From contig JAWMQN010000002.1 of assembly GCA_033283265.1 (NCBI GenBank), positions 248,001-312,000 of the forward strand: DNA of 64,000 nt, in the 5' to 3' direction. A program made the position numbers and the translations under genes. Each line of letters starts with the position of its first letter. Position 1 is the first letter of the stretch. This DNA is from Mangrovimicrobium sp033283265 (GTDB taxonomy: Bacteria > Pseudomonadota > Gammaproteobacteria > Pseudomonadales > Halieaceae). Below the pieces are notes generated by a model. That model was not told the DNA's origin. It searched no databases and saw nothing but the letters and a program-made list of their open reading frames with translations. Positions 46,793-55,651 of the stretch are shown here, in pieces.

Positions 46793-47974
46793 TCAACCCG
46801 CCAGCAGGGCGGTTGCCATTTCCCGCGCCTCACGGTCAGCCTCTTCGACCACAGCCAGGGACCGCGGTTCAACCACCGAGACGCGTCCGAGGACATTTTC
46901 GATCAGCTCAGGTATCGCGGTAAAGCCCAGTTCACCCTGCAGGAAAGCGGCGACCGCGACCTCGTTGGCGGCGTTGCAGACCGCCATCGCGGTACCGCCG
47001 GCGGCAACGGACTCGCGGGCCAGGCGCAGACAGGGAAAGCGCGACTCGTCCGGGGCGAAGAAATCCAGCCGGGAGGTGGCTACCAGGTCAAGCTGCGCCA
47101 CACCCGAGCTGATCCGCTGCGGCCAGGCAAGACCATAGGCGATAGGTGTGCGCATGTCCGGATTGCCAAGCTGGGCCAGAGTCGAGCCGTCGACATACTG
47201 GACCATCGAGTGGATTATGCTCTGCGGGTGAACCACCACTTCCACTTGTTGCGGTGGCAGGTCGAACAGCCAGCAGGCCTCGATGAATTCCAGGCCCTTG
47301 TTCATCAGCGTGGCTGAATCGACAGATATCTTGCGCCCCATCGACCAGTTGGGGTGAGCACAGGCCTGGTCGGGTGTCGCGCTGCGCATCTGCTCGCGGG
47401 TCCACTCGCGGAAGGGGCCGCCGGAGGCGGTCAGCAAGACCTTGCTGACACCGCTGAGGCCGGGTCGCCCGGCCGCATCGACCGGCATGCACTGGAATAT
47501 CGCGTTGTGCTCGCTGTCGATGGGCAGCAGGTTAGCGCCTGAGTCGCGCACCGCCTGCATCAGCAGGTGTCCGCCCATGACCAGCGACTCCTTGTTCGCC
47601 AGCAGCAGGGTCTTGCCGGCGCGGGCGGCGGCCAGCGCCGAGGGCAGGCCGGCGGCGCCGACGATGGCCGCCATCACGGTGTCGACCTCATGTGCAGTGA
47701 CAATCTGCTCCAGGCCCGCTGCACCCTGCAACACCTCGGTGCCGCAGTCGCTGCCGAGCTTTTGCCGCAGTTGCTGCGCAGCTTCCTCAGCCATCATCAC
47801 CGCGAACTGCGGCCGATGGGCGAGGCACTGCTGGTACATCGCCTCCACCGAACTGTTGGCAGCCAGGCCGTACACCGCGTATTCATCCGGATGACGGGCA
47901 ATCACGTCGAGCGTGCTGACACCGATGGATCCCGTGGAGCCGAGAACCGTCACCTGGCGACGTGCGCTGCCCAT
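46793..47974 (-). CDS. dxr: 1-deoxy-D-xylulose 5-phosphate reductoisomerase
   Basis: 393 residues from ATG 47974, just after the cdsA stop. Upstream in-frame codons lie within cdsA. Second step of the MEP isoprenoid pathway. NADPH-binding VTVLGSTGSIGVSTLDV, ANKESLVMGG, PIDSEHNAIFQCM with metal and substrate residues, and SMGRKISVDSATLMNKGLE are visible. Grouped with uppS, which uses the isoprenoid product. Confidence 0.97.
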   Translation of the reverse strand: MGSARRQVTVLGSTGSIGVSTLDVIARHPDEYAVYGLAANSSVEAMYQQCLAHRPQFAVMMAEEAAQQLRQKLGSDCGTEVLQGAAGLEQIVTAHEVDTVMAAIVGAAGLPSALAAARAGKTLLLANKESLVMGGHLLMQAVRDSGANLLPIDSEHNAIFQCMPVDAAGRPGLSGVSKVLLTASGGPFREWTREQMRSATPDQACAHPNWSMGRKISVDSATLMNKGLEFIEACWLFDLPPQQVEVVVHPQSIIHSMVQYVDGSTLAQLGNPDMRTPIAYGLAWPQRISSGVAQLDLVATSRLDFFAPDESRFPCLRLARESVAAGGTAMAVCNAANEVAVAAFLQGELGFTAIPELIENVLGRVSVVEPRSLAVVEEADREAREMATALLAG

Positions 47975-47976
47975 GA

Positions 47977-48813
47977 TTACCACCCCGCCAGCAGCAAACC
48001 GAGTGCGAACACCGGGGCCGCGCCGCAAAGGCTGTCGAGGCGGTCGAGCAGGCCGCCGTGGCCGGGCAGCAGAGTACCGCTGTCCTTGGCGCCGCACTCG
48101 CGCTTGACCATGCTCACCGAGAGATCGCCGACCACGGAGGCGAGGCTGGTGCTCAGGGCGACCGCAAATACCGCCAGCAGCGAAATGTGATCACCGCGAG
48201 CGGGCAGCAGGGCCCACAGGGCGACGGCGGTGATCAACACACTCGCTACGCCACCCCAGAAACCCTCCCAGGTCTTCGCCGGGCTGACCGCTGGCGCCAT
48301 CTTGTGCTTGCCGAGGGTCTTGCCGGTGAAATACGCGCCGATATCGGCGACGGCGACAATAACCACCAGCACTACCAGCAGCATGCCACCGTGGGGGAAA
48401 CTGAGCAGGTAAACTGCCGCCGTCCACGCCGGCGCCAGAATCAGCAGGCCAATCAGGCTGCCCATGGCCCGGTTGCGCCACAGCACCGCGCTCGCGGGGT
48501 AACTCTTCACCCACAACAGGGCGAATGACCACCACAGGCAGGCCAGTCCCAGCACCGGCTGAACCCGTTCCCGGGGCGGCTCGGCACCGAGGTCACACTG
48601 CACATAGAGGACCGCCAGGATAACCGCCAGCAAGAGCATGAAAAGGCTGCGGGAGAGCGGGCTGATCCAGCCGGCCAACCGCGACCACTCCCAGCCCCCG
48701 GCCAGGACCAGCAGGGCAAATACCGCCGCCAGGGCCGGTTTGGGCAGGTAGAGAATGCCCGCGAGGAACAGCCCCGCCATGACAAGGGCGGTGATAACGC
48801 GCTGCTTAAGCAT
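47977..48813 (-). CDS. cdsA: Phosphatidate cytidylyltransferase
   Basis: 278 residues, about eight membrane helices. Makes CDP-diacylglycerol for all phospholipids. The family signature is in the C-terminal third: VSPAKTWEGFWGG, followed by VVGDLSVSMVKRECGAKDSGTLLPGHGGLLDRLDS with the catalytic acidic residues. Overlaps uppS by 8 bases and abuts dxr. Confidence 0.96.
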   Translation of the reverse strand: MLKQRVITALVMAGLFLAGILYLPKPALAAVFALLVLAGGWEWSRLAGWISPLSRSLFMLLLAVILAVLYVQCDLGAEPPRERVQPVLGLACLWWSFALLWVKSYPASAVLWRNRAMGSLIGLLILAPAWTAAVYLLSFPHGGMLLVVLVVIVAVADIGAYFTGKTLGKHKMAPAVSPAKTWEGFWGGVASVLITAVALWALLPARGDHISLLAVFAVALSTSLASVVGDLSVSMVKRECGAKDSGTLLPGHGGLLDRLDSLCGAAPVFALGLLLAGW

Positions 48814-49588
48814 CCTGGCCTACTCCGGCGGTCAGCCCATCCGGCTCGCGAAGGCCGAAGCGGCGCTCCCGTTTGCCGTAATCCGCGAGCGCCCGGGCGA
48901 ACTCCAGTTCGCCGAAGTCCGGCCAGAGGACCTCGGTGAAATAGAGTTCGCTATAGGCGAACTGCCAGAGCATGAAATTGCTGATACGGGCGTCGCCGCC
49001 GGTACGGATGCACAGGTCGGGTCGTGGCAGGTCGCTGATCGAAACATTGCGATCAAGCAGCGAGGCATCGATCTCCTCGGGACGCAGGCGCCCTGCCTGC
49101 ACTTCCCGGGCGAGCTTCTGGGCAGCCTGGGCAATATCCCACTGACCGCCGTAATCCACCGCGATGACCACGGTTGCTTCGCGGTTGCCCGCGGTGAGCT
49201 GCTCGCTTTGCTGCATCAGTCGCTGCAGGCGCGGAGAGAAACGCGAGCGCTCGCCGATAAAGCGCAGGCGGATACCGTCTCTGTGCAGTTCGCGCACCTC
49301 GGTGCGCAGGTAGCGGGACAGCAGTGCCAGCAGGGCGCGCACCTCGGGCAGGGGACGCCCCCAGTTCTCGCTGCTGAAAGCGAACAGGGTAAGTACTTCC
49401 ACACCGTGGTCACGGCAGGCGCGGAGCACACTGCGTACCGCCTCCACACCGGCGCGGTGGCCGGCCGGCCCCGGCATTTTGTGTTTGCGCGCCCAGCGGT
49501 TGTTGCCGTCCATGATAATGGCGACGTGGCGAGGTACGGGTATGTCGCGGGTTTCGCTCCCGCTGTGCTTCTTATTGTTTCCAGACAT
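48806..49588 (-). CDS. uppS: Undecaprenyl diphosphate synthase (di-trans, poly-cis)
   Basis: 260 residues. cis-Prenyltransferase making the C55 lipid carrier for peptidoglycan and O-antigen. HVAIIMDGNNRWARK carries the catalytic Asp. GHRAGVEAVRSVLRAC, LTLFAFSSENWGRP, and PDLCIRTGGDARISNFMLWQ with the C-terminal Arg/Ser substrate site are visible. First of uppS-cdsA-dxr-rseP-bamA-skp-lpxD-fabZ-lpxA-lpxB-rnhB. A 36-base gap separates it from frr. Confidence 0.97.
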   Translation of the reverse strand: MSGNNKKHSGSETRDIPVPRHVAIIMDGNNRWARKHKMPGPAGHRAGVEAVRSVLRACRDHGVEVLTLFAFSSENWGRPLPEVRALLALLSRYLRTEVRELHRDGIRLRFIGERSRFSPRLQRLMQQSEQLTAGNREATVVIAVDYGGQWDIAQAAQKLAREVQAGRLRPEEIDASLLDRNVSISDLPRPDLCIRTGGDARISNFMLWQFAYSELYFTEVLWPDFGELEFARALADYGKRERRFGLREPDGLTAGVGQDA

Positions 49589-49624
49589 AGGGTTCGGAGA
49601 ACCTCAGGCGCCGTGAGGCAGGCC

Positions 49625-50182
49625 CTAGATCTCCATCAAATCGGACTCTTTGTCCGCCAGCATTTTCTCGATCCGGGCGACGAATCCGTCGGTGACTTTC
49701 TGGATTTCATCCTGGCCACGGCGCTCGTCATCCTCGCTGATTTCCTTTTCCTTCTGCAGCTCCTTGAGCATGGCCATGGCATCGCGGCGCGCATTGCGCA
49801 CGGAAACCCGGGCGGATTCGGCCTCGGCGCGCGCCTGCTTGATAAAGCCCTTGCGCGTTTCCTCGGTCAGCATCGGCATCGGTATGCGGATCACTTCGCC
49901 GGCGGTCGAGGGATTGAGGCCGAGATCGGATTTCATGATGGCTTTCTCGATCGCCGGGACAGAAGTCCTGTCCCAGGCGGAAACACTGAGTGTGCGCGCG
50001 TCTTCCACGGAGATGTTAGCCATCTGGTTGAGCGGCGTATCGGCGCCGTAGTACTCCACGCGGATACCGTCCAGCAGGCTGGGGTGTGCGCGGCCGGTGC
50101 GGATCTTGTTGAAATTGTGCCCCAGCGCCTCCAGGGTCTTTTCCATCCGGTCCTGTGCTTCGGTCTTGATGTCGTTAATCAC
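49625..50182 (-). CDS. frr: Ribosome recycling factor
   Basis: 185 residues, the universal length. Splits post-termination ribosomes together with EF-G. RTGRAHPSLLDGIRVEYYGADTPL, WDRTSVPAIEKAIMKSDLGLNP and the KQARAEAESARVSVRNARRDA helix are characteristic. Follows pyrH after 28 bases, as in most bacteria. Confidence 0.97.
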   Translation of the reverse strand: MINDIKTEAQDRMEKTLEALGHNFNKIRTGRAHPSLLDGIRVEYYGADTPLNQMANISVEDARTLSVSAWDRTSVPAIEKAIMKSDLGLNPSTAGEVIRIPMPMLTEETRKGFIKQARAEAESARVSVRNARRDAMAMLKELQKEKEISEDDERRGQDEIQKVTDGFVARIEKMLADKESDLMEI

Positions 50183-50210
50183 GGTACTGCTTTCCTCCAG
50201 AGCGTCGGAG

Positions 50211-50936
50211 CTACTCGATCAGCGTGCCCACATCGCCACCGCGGACGATGTTGAGCAGTGCTCCTTGCTTTTCCATTTCAAATACCCGCACCGGCATGTT
50301 GTGGTCGCGGCACAGGCAAATTGCCGTGAGATCCATGACTTCCAGTTTCTTGTCCAGCACTTCATCGTAGCTGAGCCGGTCGTAACGGACTGCATCGGGC
50401 ACTTTCATCGGGTCCGCGGAGTATACCCCGTCGACCTTGGTCGCCTTCAGCACCAGCTCCGCGTCCACCTCGATCCCGCGCAGGCATGCGGCAGAGTCGG
50501 TGGTGAAGAACGGGTTGCCGGTACCGGCGCAAAAAATGACAACGTCGCCATTGCCGAGGGCGCGGATGGCCTTGCGGCGATCGTAGTGATCCACCACCCC
50601 GCTCATCGGGATCGACGACATCACCTGGGTGGCGATATTGGAGCGCTCGAGTGCGTCGCGCAGGGCCAGTCCGTTCATCACGGTTGCCAGCATGCCCATG
50701 TGGTCTCCGGTAACCCGGTCGAGGCCCGCGGCCTGCAGGGCTGCACCGCGGAACAGGTTGCCGCCGCCAACCACCAGGCCCACCTGCACGCCGATACCTA
50801 CCAGTTGGCCGATCTCGAGTGCCATCTGGTCCAGTACCCGCGGGTCGATACCATAGTTTTCAGCACCGGTAAGCGCCTCGCCGCTCAATTTGAGCAGGAT
50901 GCGTTTGTACTTTTTGTCTGCTGAAGTTTTAACCAT
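50211..50936 (-). CDS. pyrH: Uridylate kinase
   Basis: 241 residues. Hexameric amino acid kinase-fold enzyme turning UMP into UDP. KRILLKLSGEAL with the phosphate-binding Lys, VVGGGNLFRGA, GDHMGMLATVMNGLALRDAL and GTGNPFFTTDSAA are visible. The usual upstream neighbours rpsB and tsf are absent; the next gene upstream on this strand is a PuuD-like membrane protein with its own terminator. Confidence 0.97.
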   Translation of the reverse strand: MVKTSADKKYKRILLKLSGEALTGAENYGIDPRVLDQMALEIGQLVGIGVQVGLVVGGGNLFRGAALQAAGLDRVTGDHMGMLATVMNGLALRDALERSNIATQVMSSIPMSGVVDHYDRRKAIRALGNGDVVIFCAGTGNPFFTTDSAACLRGIEVDAELVLKATKVDGVYSADPMKVPDAVRYDRLSYDEVLDKKLEVMDLTAICLCRDHNMPVRVFEMEKQGALLNIVRGGDVGTLIE

Positions 50937-51035
50937 CTCCGGCCTCTATCCCAGGTGTCCACCACGGGCGCAACAAAAGGCCCAAACCGGGGCGGTATCT
51001 TACAGGACAACGCTTACATCCCAAAAGGAATTGCA

Positions 51036-51061
51036 CAAAAAAGCCGGGGCATGCCCCGGCT
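51036..51061 (-). terminator. Rho-independent terminator of the PuuD-like gene
   Basis: AGCCGGGG (51042-51049) pairs with CCCCGGCT (51054-51061) around CATG. On the minus strand TTTTTTG follows. It separates the membrane protein gene from pyrH. Confidence 0.9.
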
Positions 51062-51077
51062 CTTCACTGCAATCGCC

Positions 51078-51698
51078 TCAGAGGAAGGAGAGCAGCGCCC
51101 AGACCACGACTGTCAGGCCGATGCTGCAGTGGATCACCCCGCGGACAGTGGTGATCGGGCCGGTTTTGCCGAACAGGGCATTGGCTTCCAGCACCACGAT
51201 CAGGGCCACGGCGAGGCCGAAGCCGAGCGCCGAGGCATCCAGTGGCAGATGCTTGGAGGCCAGCATCCCGAACAGCATGGGGCCGGAGAACAGGGTGTTG
51301 GTACGCGAAGCCAGCCCTGCCTTGCCAGCCGCTGCCGCACCATCGCCCTGCTTGAGGCCAATCACGATCTGCTGGTTTGGCCAGATGATCAGCCAGACGT
51401 TGAGGAACATGAAGATACCGGCCAGCGCGCCGACCCAGATTGCCGACATGCTCAGCATACCGCCGGTCGCACCTACCGCATGCAGGAGGTAGAGACCGGT
51501 GATGAAAGTGAACATTGCGCCCCAGCGGAACCACCAAAGCGCCCGTGGTGCCAGCTTCTTGACGGCGTCGGCCTTGGCGTCCGCCTCCGCTTCCTTGAAG
51601 TACTCGGTTTGTACGAAGTTGAAATAGTAGAGCATTCCTATCCAGGTGATACCGAACAGGACGTGTGCCCAGCGAAACAAAAATTCCAGAATGTACAT
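51078..51698 (-). CDS. Membrane protein resembling the N-terminal domain of urate hydroxylase PuuD (Urate_ox_N type)
   Basis: 206 residues, about six membrane helices. Start RWAHVLFGITWIGMLYYFNFVQ and middle MFLNVWLIIWPNQQIVIGLKQ match the pattern of the PuuD membrane domain, from memory of the family. The cytochrome c part of PuuD is missing. Similar short proteins are widespread in gammaproteobacteria and are sometimes labelled antitermination NusG in databases, which the sequence does not support. Function unknown. A relation to the CopD or cytochrome b-like membrane proteins is an alternative. Divergent from sodB, with which it shares a 143-base upstream region. Confidence 0.6.
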   Translation of the reverse strand: MYILEFLFRWAHVLFGITWIGMLYYFNFVQTEYFKEAEADAKADAVKKLAPRALWWFRWGAMFTFITGLYLLHAVGATGGMLSMSAIWVGALAGIFMFLNVWLIIWPNQQIVIGLKQGDGAAAAGKAGLASRTNTLFSGPMLFGMLASKHLPLDASALGFGLAVALIVVLEANALFGKTGPITTVRGVIHCSIGLTVVVWALLSFL

Positions 51699-51715
51699 GC
51701 GATCTCTCCCCGTTA

Positions 51716-51744
51716 TTTTGTTGTAACCGCCGCCCTATTATACA
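51716..51744 (+). promoter_or_regulatory. Possible sigma-70 promoter of sodB
   Basis: TATACA (51739-51744) preceded 17 bases earlier by TTTTGT (51716-51721), in the AT-rich gap upstream of sodB. Only the -10 is reasonable. I saw no clear Fur box. Confidence 0.3.
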
Positions 51745-51841
51745 CTGTGGACAGCGGTACGAAATGCCGCCTTCTTTCGGCGCAATCCCCCCCTTTAGCG
51801 CCCTCTTTTCAGCTGTAAACATCCATAGTGAGGAATTAGTC

Positions 51842-52423
51842 ATGGCTTTTGAACTGCCCCCCCTTCCGTATGCCCAGGACGCACTGGAGCCTCACATCTC
51901 CGCGGAAACCCTGGAATTCCATTACGGCAAACACCACAAGACCTATGTGGACAAACTCAACGGCCTCGCCGAAGGAAGCGAGCTGGCCGACAAGTCCCTC
52001 GAGGAGATCATCAAGACCTCCGAGGGCGGCGTCTTCAACAACGCAGCCCAGATCTGGAACCACACCTTCTACTGGAACTGCCTGAGCCCCAACGGCGGCG
52101 GCGCAGCTTCTGGCGCGGTTGCCGAGGCCATCGACGCGGCCTTCGGCTCCTTCGACGCCTTCAAGGAAGAGTTCAACACCAGCGCTGCCAACAACTTCGG
52201 CTCCGGCTGGACCTGGCTGGTGAAAAAGTCCGACGGCAGCGTGGCCATCGTCAACACGTCCAACGCGGCGACTCCGCTGACCGACTCCAGCGTAACCCCG
52301 CTGCTGACCGTCGATGTCTGGGAACACGCCTACTACATCGATTTCCGCAACTCCCGCCCGAACTACCTGGCGGCGTTCTGGGAACTGGTGAACTGGGAGT
52401 TCGTGAACGCGAATTTCGCCTGA
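51842..52423 (+). CDS. sodB: Superoxide dismutase, iron type
   Basis: 193 residues from ATG 51842, with GAGGAA upstream. Converts superoxide to peroxide and oxygen in the cytoplasm. Metal ligands H27, H74, D158 and H162 are all present (EFHYGKHH, WNHTFYWN, DVWEHAYY). AAQIWNHTFYWNCLSPNGGG is the Fe-type signature. Convergent with groEL, with a terminator right after the stop and a 508-base repeat-bearing gap beyond. Confidence 0.97.
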   Translation: MAFELPPLPYAQDALEPHISAETLEFHYGKHHKTYVDKLNGLAEGSELADKSLEEIIKTSEGGVFNNAAQIWNHTFYWNCLSPNGGGAASGAVAEAIDAAFGSFDAFKEEFNTSAANNFGSGWTWLVKKSDGSVAIVNTSNAATPLTDSSVTPLLTVDVWEHAYYIDFRNSRPNYLAAFWELVNWEFVNANFA

Positions 52424-52447
52424 CCGCGGACTTCGAGTGAACTCTGG

Positions 52448-52473
52448 AACCCGGCCTTGTGCCGGGTTTTTTT
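52448..52473 (+). terminator. Rho-independent terminator of sodB
   Basis: AACCCGGC (52448-52455), 5-nt loop, GCCGGGTT (52461-52468), continuing into a run of seven T. Confidence 0.93.
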
Positions 52474-52522
52474 ATTCCAGGTCGCTTCGAGACCGGACCG
52501 GACCTGCAGGGTGCCAGCTACT

Positions 52523-52597
52523 GCACTTGGCCGGGAAGGTTCCGCGCTTACTCGAAAGCGTTTTTACTCGACGCGCGGAACGTCCACGGCCAAGTGC
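52523..52597. repeat. Palindromic unit 1 (degenerate copy)
   Basis: Arms GCACTTGGCCG (52523-52533) with CGGCCAAGTGC (52587-52597), and GTTCCGCGC (52539-52547) with GCGCGGAAC (52573-52581), separated by an unpaired 5/5 internal loop. The 25-nt centre (52548-52572) contains GAAAGCGTTTTTACTCGAC. With one gap it matches the centre of unit 3 at about 21 of 26 positions. Arm sequences are unrelated to those of units 2 and 3. Lies in the gene-free gap between the convergent sodB and groEL, outside both terminators. Confidence 0.85.
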
Positions 52598-52632
52598 TCC
52601 GCCCCGGCGGAATTCCGTGACCTGCGCCGAGA

Positions 52633-52712
52633 GGGTGGCGGCGTACACAACGCTTCCGCGGCGAATATAAACGCGTTCTGAGCAAGCGGAAGCGTTGTGT
52701 ACGCCGCCGCCC
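52633..52712. repeat. Palindromic unit 2 (80 nt, reverse orientation)
   Basis: Left arm 52633-52659 pairs with right arm 52686-52712 over 27 positions: 23 perfect inner pairs (starting GGCGGCGTACACAACG), one T-G wobble, then GGG/CCC. The 26-nt centre (52660-52685) is the reverse complement of the centre of unit 3 with a single difference (25 of 26). The innermost pairs CCGC/GCGG are also shared with unit 3, while the rest of the arms are unrelated. Confidence 0.92.
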
Positions 52713-52752
52713 GATTGCGCCATGTCCCGGGATTCCACGCCGCACGTTGCAA

Positions 52753-52832
52753 GGGCTGTCAGGGCCAAATCCCTCCCGCTTGCTCAGAAAGCGTTTATAT
52801 TCGCCGCGGGAGGGATTTGGCCCTGACAGCCC
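52753..52832. repeat. Palindromic unit 3 (80 nt)
   Basis: Arms 52753-52779 and 52806-52832 are perfectly complementary over 27 bp (starting GGGCTGTCAGGGCC). The centre (52780-52805, 26 nt) contains GAAAGCGTTTATATTCGCC and is shared with unit 2 in inverted orientation and, less well, with unit 1. Same total length as unit 2. Separated from it by 40 bases and from the groEL terminator by 45 bases. Confidence 0.93.
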
Positions 52833-52877
52833 GGCCGTGCCTGGTTCCGAGTTACCCCGTGCACATTACGGCAGGCG

Positions 52878-52908
52878 AAAAAAAGCCCGGCACAAGGGCC
52901 GGGCTTTT
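52878..52908 (-). terminator. Rho-independent terminator of groEL
   Basis: AAAAGCCCGGC (52881-52891) pairs with GCCGGGCTTTT (52898-52908), 11 bp with a 6-nt loop. On the minus strand it ends in seven T (52884-52878). It lies 23 bases past the groEL stop. Confidence 0.92.
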
Positions 52909-52931
52909 CGGGTTTGGCCTGGAAGCCGGGC

Positions 52932-54572
<1,641 letters not shown>

Positions 54573-54615
54573 GTCTAATATTCCTCAATCTCTAACAATT
54601 GGTGTTTCGGAAGCC

Positions 54616-54906
54616 TTATTCGACAACCGCAAAGATTTCGCTTTCACCCATGATGATGAGCTCTTCGCCATCGATCTCGATGGTGTTGCTGCCGGCGTAC
54701 TGGCCGAAAACAACGATGTCACCGACCTTGACGGAGAGAGCGCGCAGGTCACCATTGTCCAGCGGCTTGCCGGCGCCAACCGCGACGACTTCACCCTGGT
54801 TGGGCTTTTCCTTGGCGGAACCCGGCAGCACGATGCCGCCAGCGGTGGTTTCTTCCTCAGCCTTGCGACGAACGACCACGCGGTCGTACAGCGGACGGAT
54901 ACTCAT
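54616..54906 (-). CDS. groES: Co-chaperonin GroES
   Basis: 96 residues from ATG 54906, with AGGAGA upstream. MSIRPLYDRVVVRR is the family start, GGIVLPGSAKEKPNQGEVVAVG is the mobile loop that contacts GroEL, and the C-terminal part has VKVGDIVVFGQYAGS. The start lies downstream of three stacked regulatory signals (sigma-32 promoter, CIRCE, sigma-70 promoter). In-frame codons up to 54987 overlap the sigma-32 promoter and are not coding. Confidence 0.98.
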   Translation of the reverse strand: MSIRPLYDRVVVRRKAEEETTAGGIVLPGSAKEKPNQGEVVAVGAGKPLDNGDLRALSVKVGDIVVFGQYAGSNTIEIDGEELIIMGESEIFAVVE

Positions 54907-54967
54907 GTGTGTAGATCTCCTGATAACAGTTTTATGAGTGACCCCATTGATAAGGGATGCTCGGTCT

Positions 54968-54993
54968 ATGGGGGCAGCCCGATGCATTTCAAG
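54968..54993 (-). promoter_or_regulatory. Sigma-32 heat-shock promoter of groESL
   Basis: Minus strand CTTGAA (54993-54988), 14-base spacer, CCCCAT (54973-54968). Both halves match the sigma-32 consensus. It lies between CIRCE and the groES start, giving a leader of about 55 bases. Confidence 0.82.
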
Positions 54994-54999
54994 GGTCGA

Positions 55000-55026
55000 T
55001 TAGCACTCTTTTTGCGAGAGTGCTAA
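55000..55026. promoter_or_regulatory. CIRCE operator (HrcA binding site)
   Basis: TTAGCACTC (55000-55008), nine bases, GAGTGCTAA (55018-55026): an exact match to the CIRCE consensus. It implies an HrcA repressor elsewhere in the genome. Located just downstream of a sigma-70 promoter and 6 bases upstream of the sigma-32 -35 box. Confidence 0.96.
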
Positions 55027-55037
55027 AAGGCGGGGTA

Positions 55038-55065
55038 ATTCTAGTCGCGACAGCGCGCCAGTCAA
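55038..55065 (-). promoter_or_regulatory. Sigma-70 promoter of groESL
   Basis: Minus strand TTGACT (55065-55060), 16-base spacer, TAGAAT (55043-55038). The CIRCE element starts about 11 bases past the -10 box and so covers the expected transcript start, the usual position for HrcA repression. Confidence 0.65.
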
Positions 55066-55126
55066 GCGCTTAAAGAGCCCCCGCCCGGCCACCGACTCCT
55101 CAGTAATAGTAAATAATTTCAATAAC

Positions 55127-55552
55127 TTAGCGAATTCGAGGATCATCCACCCGGGAGTAATCGCCCTCGATGGTGACGCTGTCCTCCTGCTCGTAGGCCC
55201 GGTAACCGGTGCTCTGGGTTGTCACCCCCAGGCGCTTCGCCAGCCAGCGGCGCAGGGGGCCGATCATCACCACGATCGCGGCGCAGTCGGTAATCATGCC
55301 GGGGATCATCAGCAGTATCCCGGCCAGGCCCATGGCCAGGTCATCCACCAGCAGTTGCGCACCGGACATGCGCCCCAACTGCACATCGCGCATGCGCTCG
55401 ACCATCTTCTCCCCCTGGCGGCGGAGAATGAACATGCCGAGCACAAAGGTCGCAAAGACGTAGAACAGGGATGTCAGGGCGCTGGTCTTCACGCCCAGCT
55501 GGATCAGGGTAAGCAGCTCCAGCCAGGGCAGGAGCATGATGAATATGCGCAT
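55127..55552 (-). CDS. fxsA: FxsA family membrane protein
   Basis: 141 residues with three hydrophobic segments: residues 1-20, a stretch around SLFYVFATFVLGMFIL, and GLAGILLMIPGMITDCAAIVVMIGPL, the conserved LLMIPGxxTD motif. The C-terminal tail is polar. In E. coli FxsA (YjeG) lies next to groES and affects F-exclusion of phage T7. Its normal role is unknown. Same neighbourhood here, upstream of the groESL promoters. Confidence 0.88.
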   Translation of the reverse strand: MRIFIMLLPWLELLTLIQLGVKTSALTSLFYVFATFVLGMFILRRQGEKMVERMRDVQLGRMSGAQLLVDDLAMGLAGILLMIPGMITDCAAIVVMIGPLRRWLAKRLGVTTQSTGYRAYEQEDSVTIEGDYSRVDDPRIR

Positions 55553-55651
55553 GGTGAACTCCGTTTACACCTTTATGGGGGCTTGAGACCACATTACAAG
55601 CGCGACTATCCTCCCCCAGGACAGAAAATCAACCGCCGGAGGGACCAGCCA

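Noticed and set aside
52523..52832. Integron attC sites or a small CRISPR array
   Set aside because: attC sites conserve the ends (RYYYAAC/GTTRRRY) and vary in the middle, the opposite of these units. There is no integrase or Cas gene, and the conserved part is a loop rather than a regularly spaced direct repeat.
52523..52832. XerCD dif-like or ParB site
   Set aside because: The shared core has no match to the dif arms or to the parS palindrome as I know them, and the flanking arms vary.
55000..55026. CIRCE read as a terminator of fxsA
   Set aside because: It matches the CIRCE consensus exactly, has no T-tract in either useful direction, and lies between two promoters for groES.
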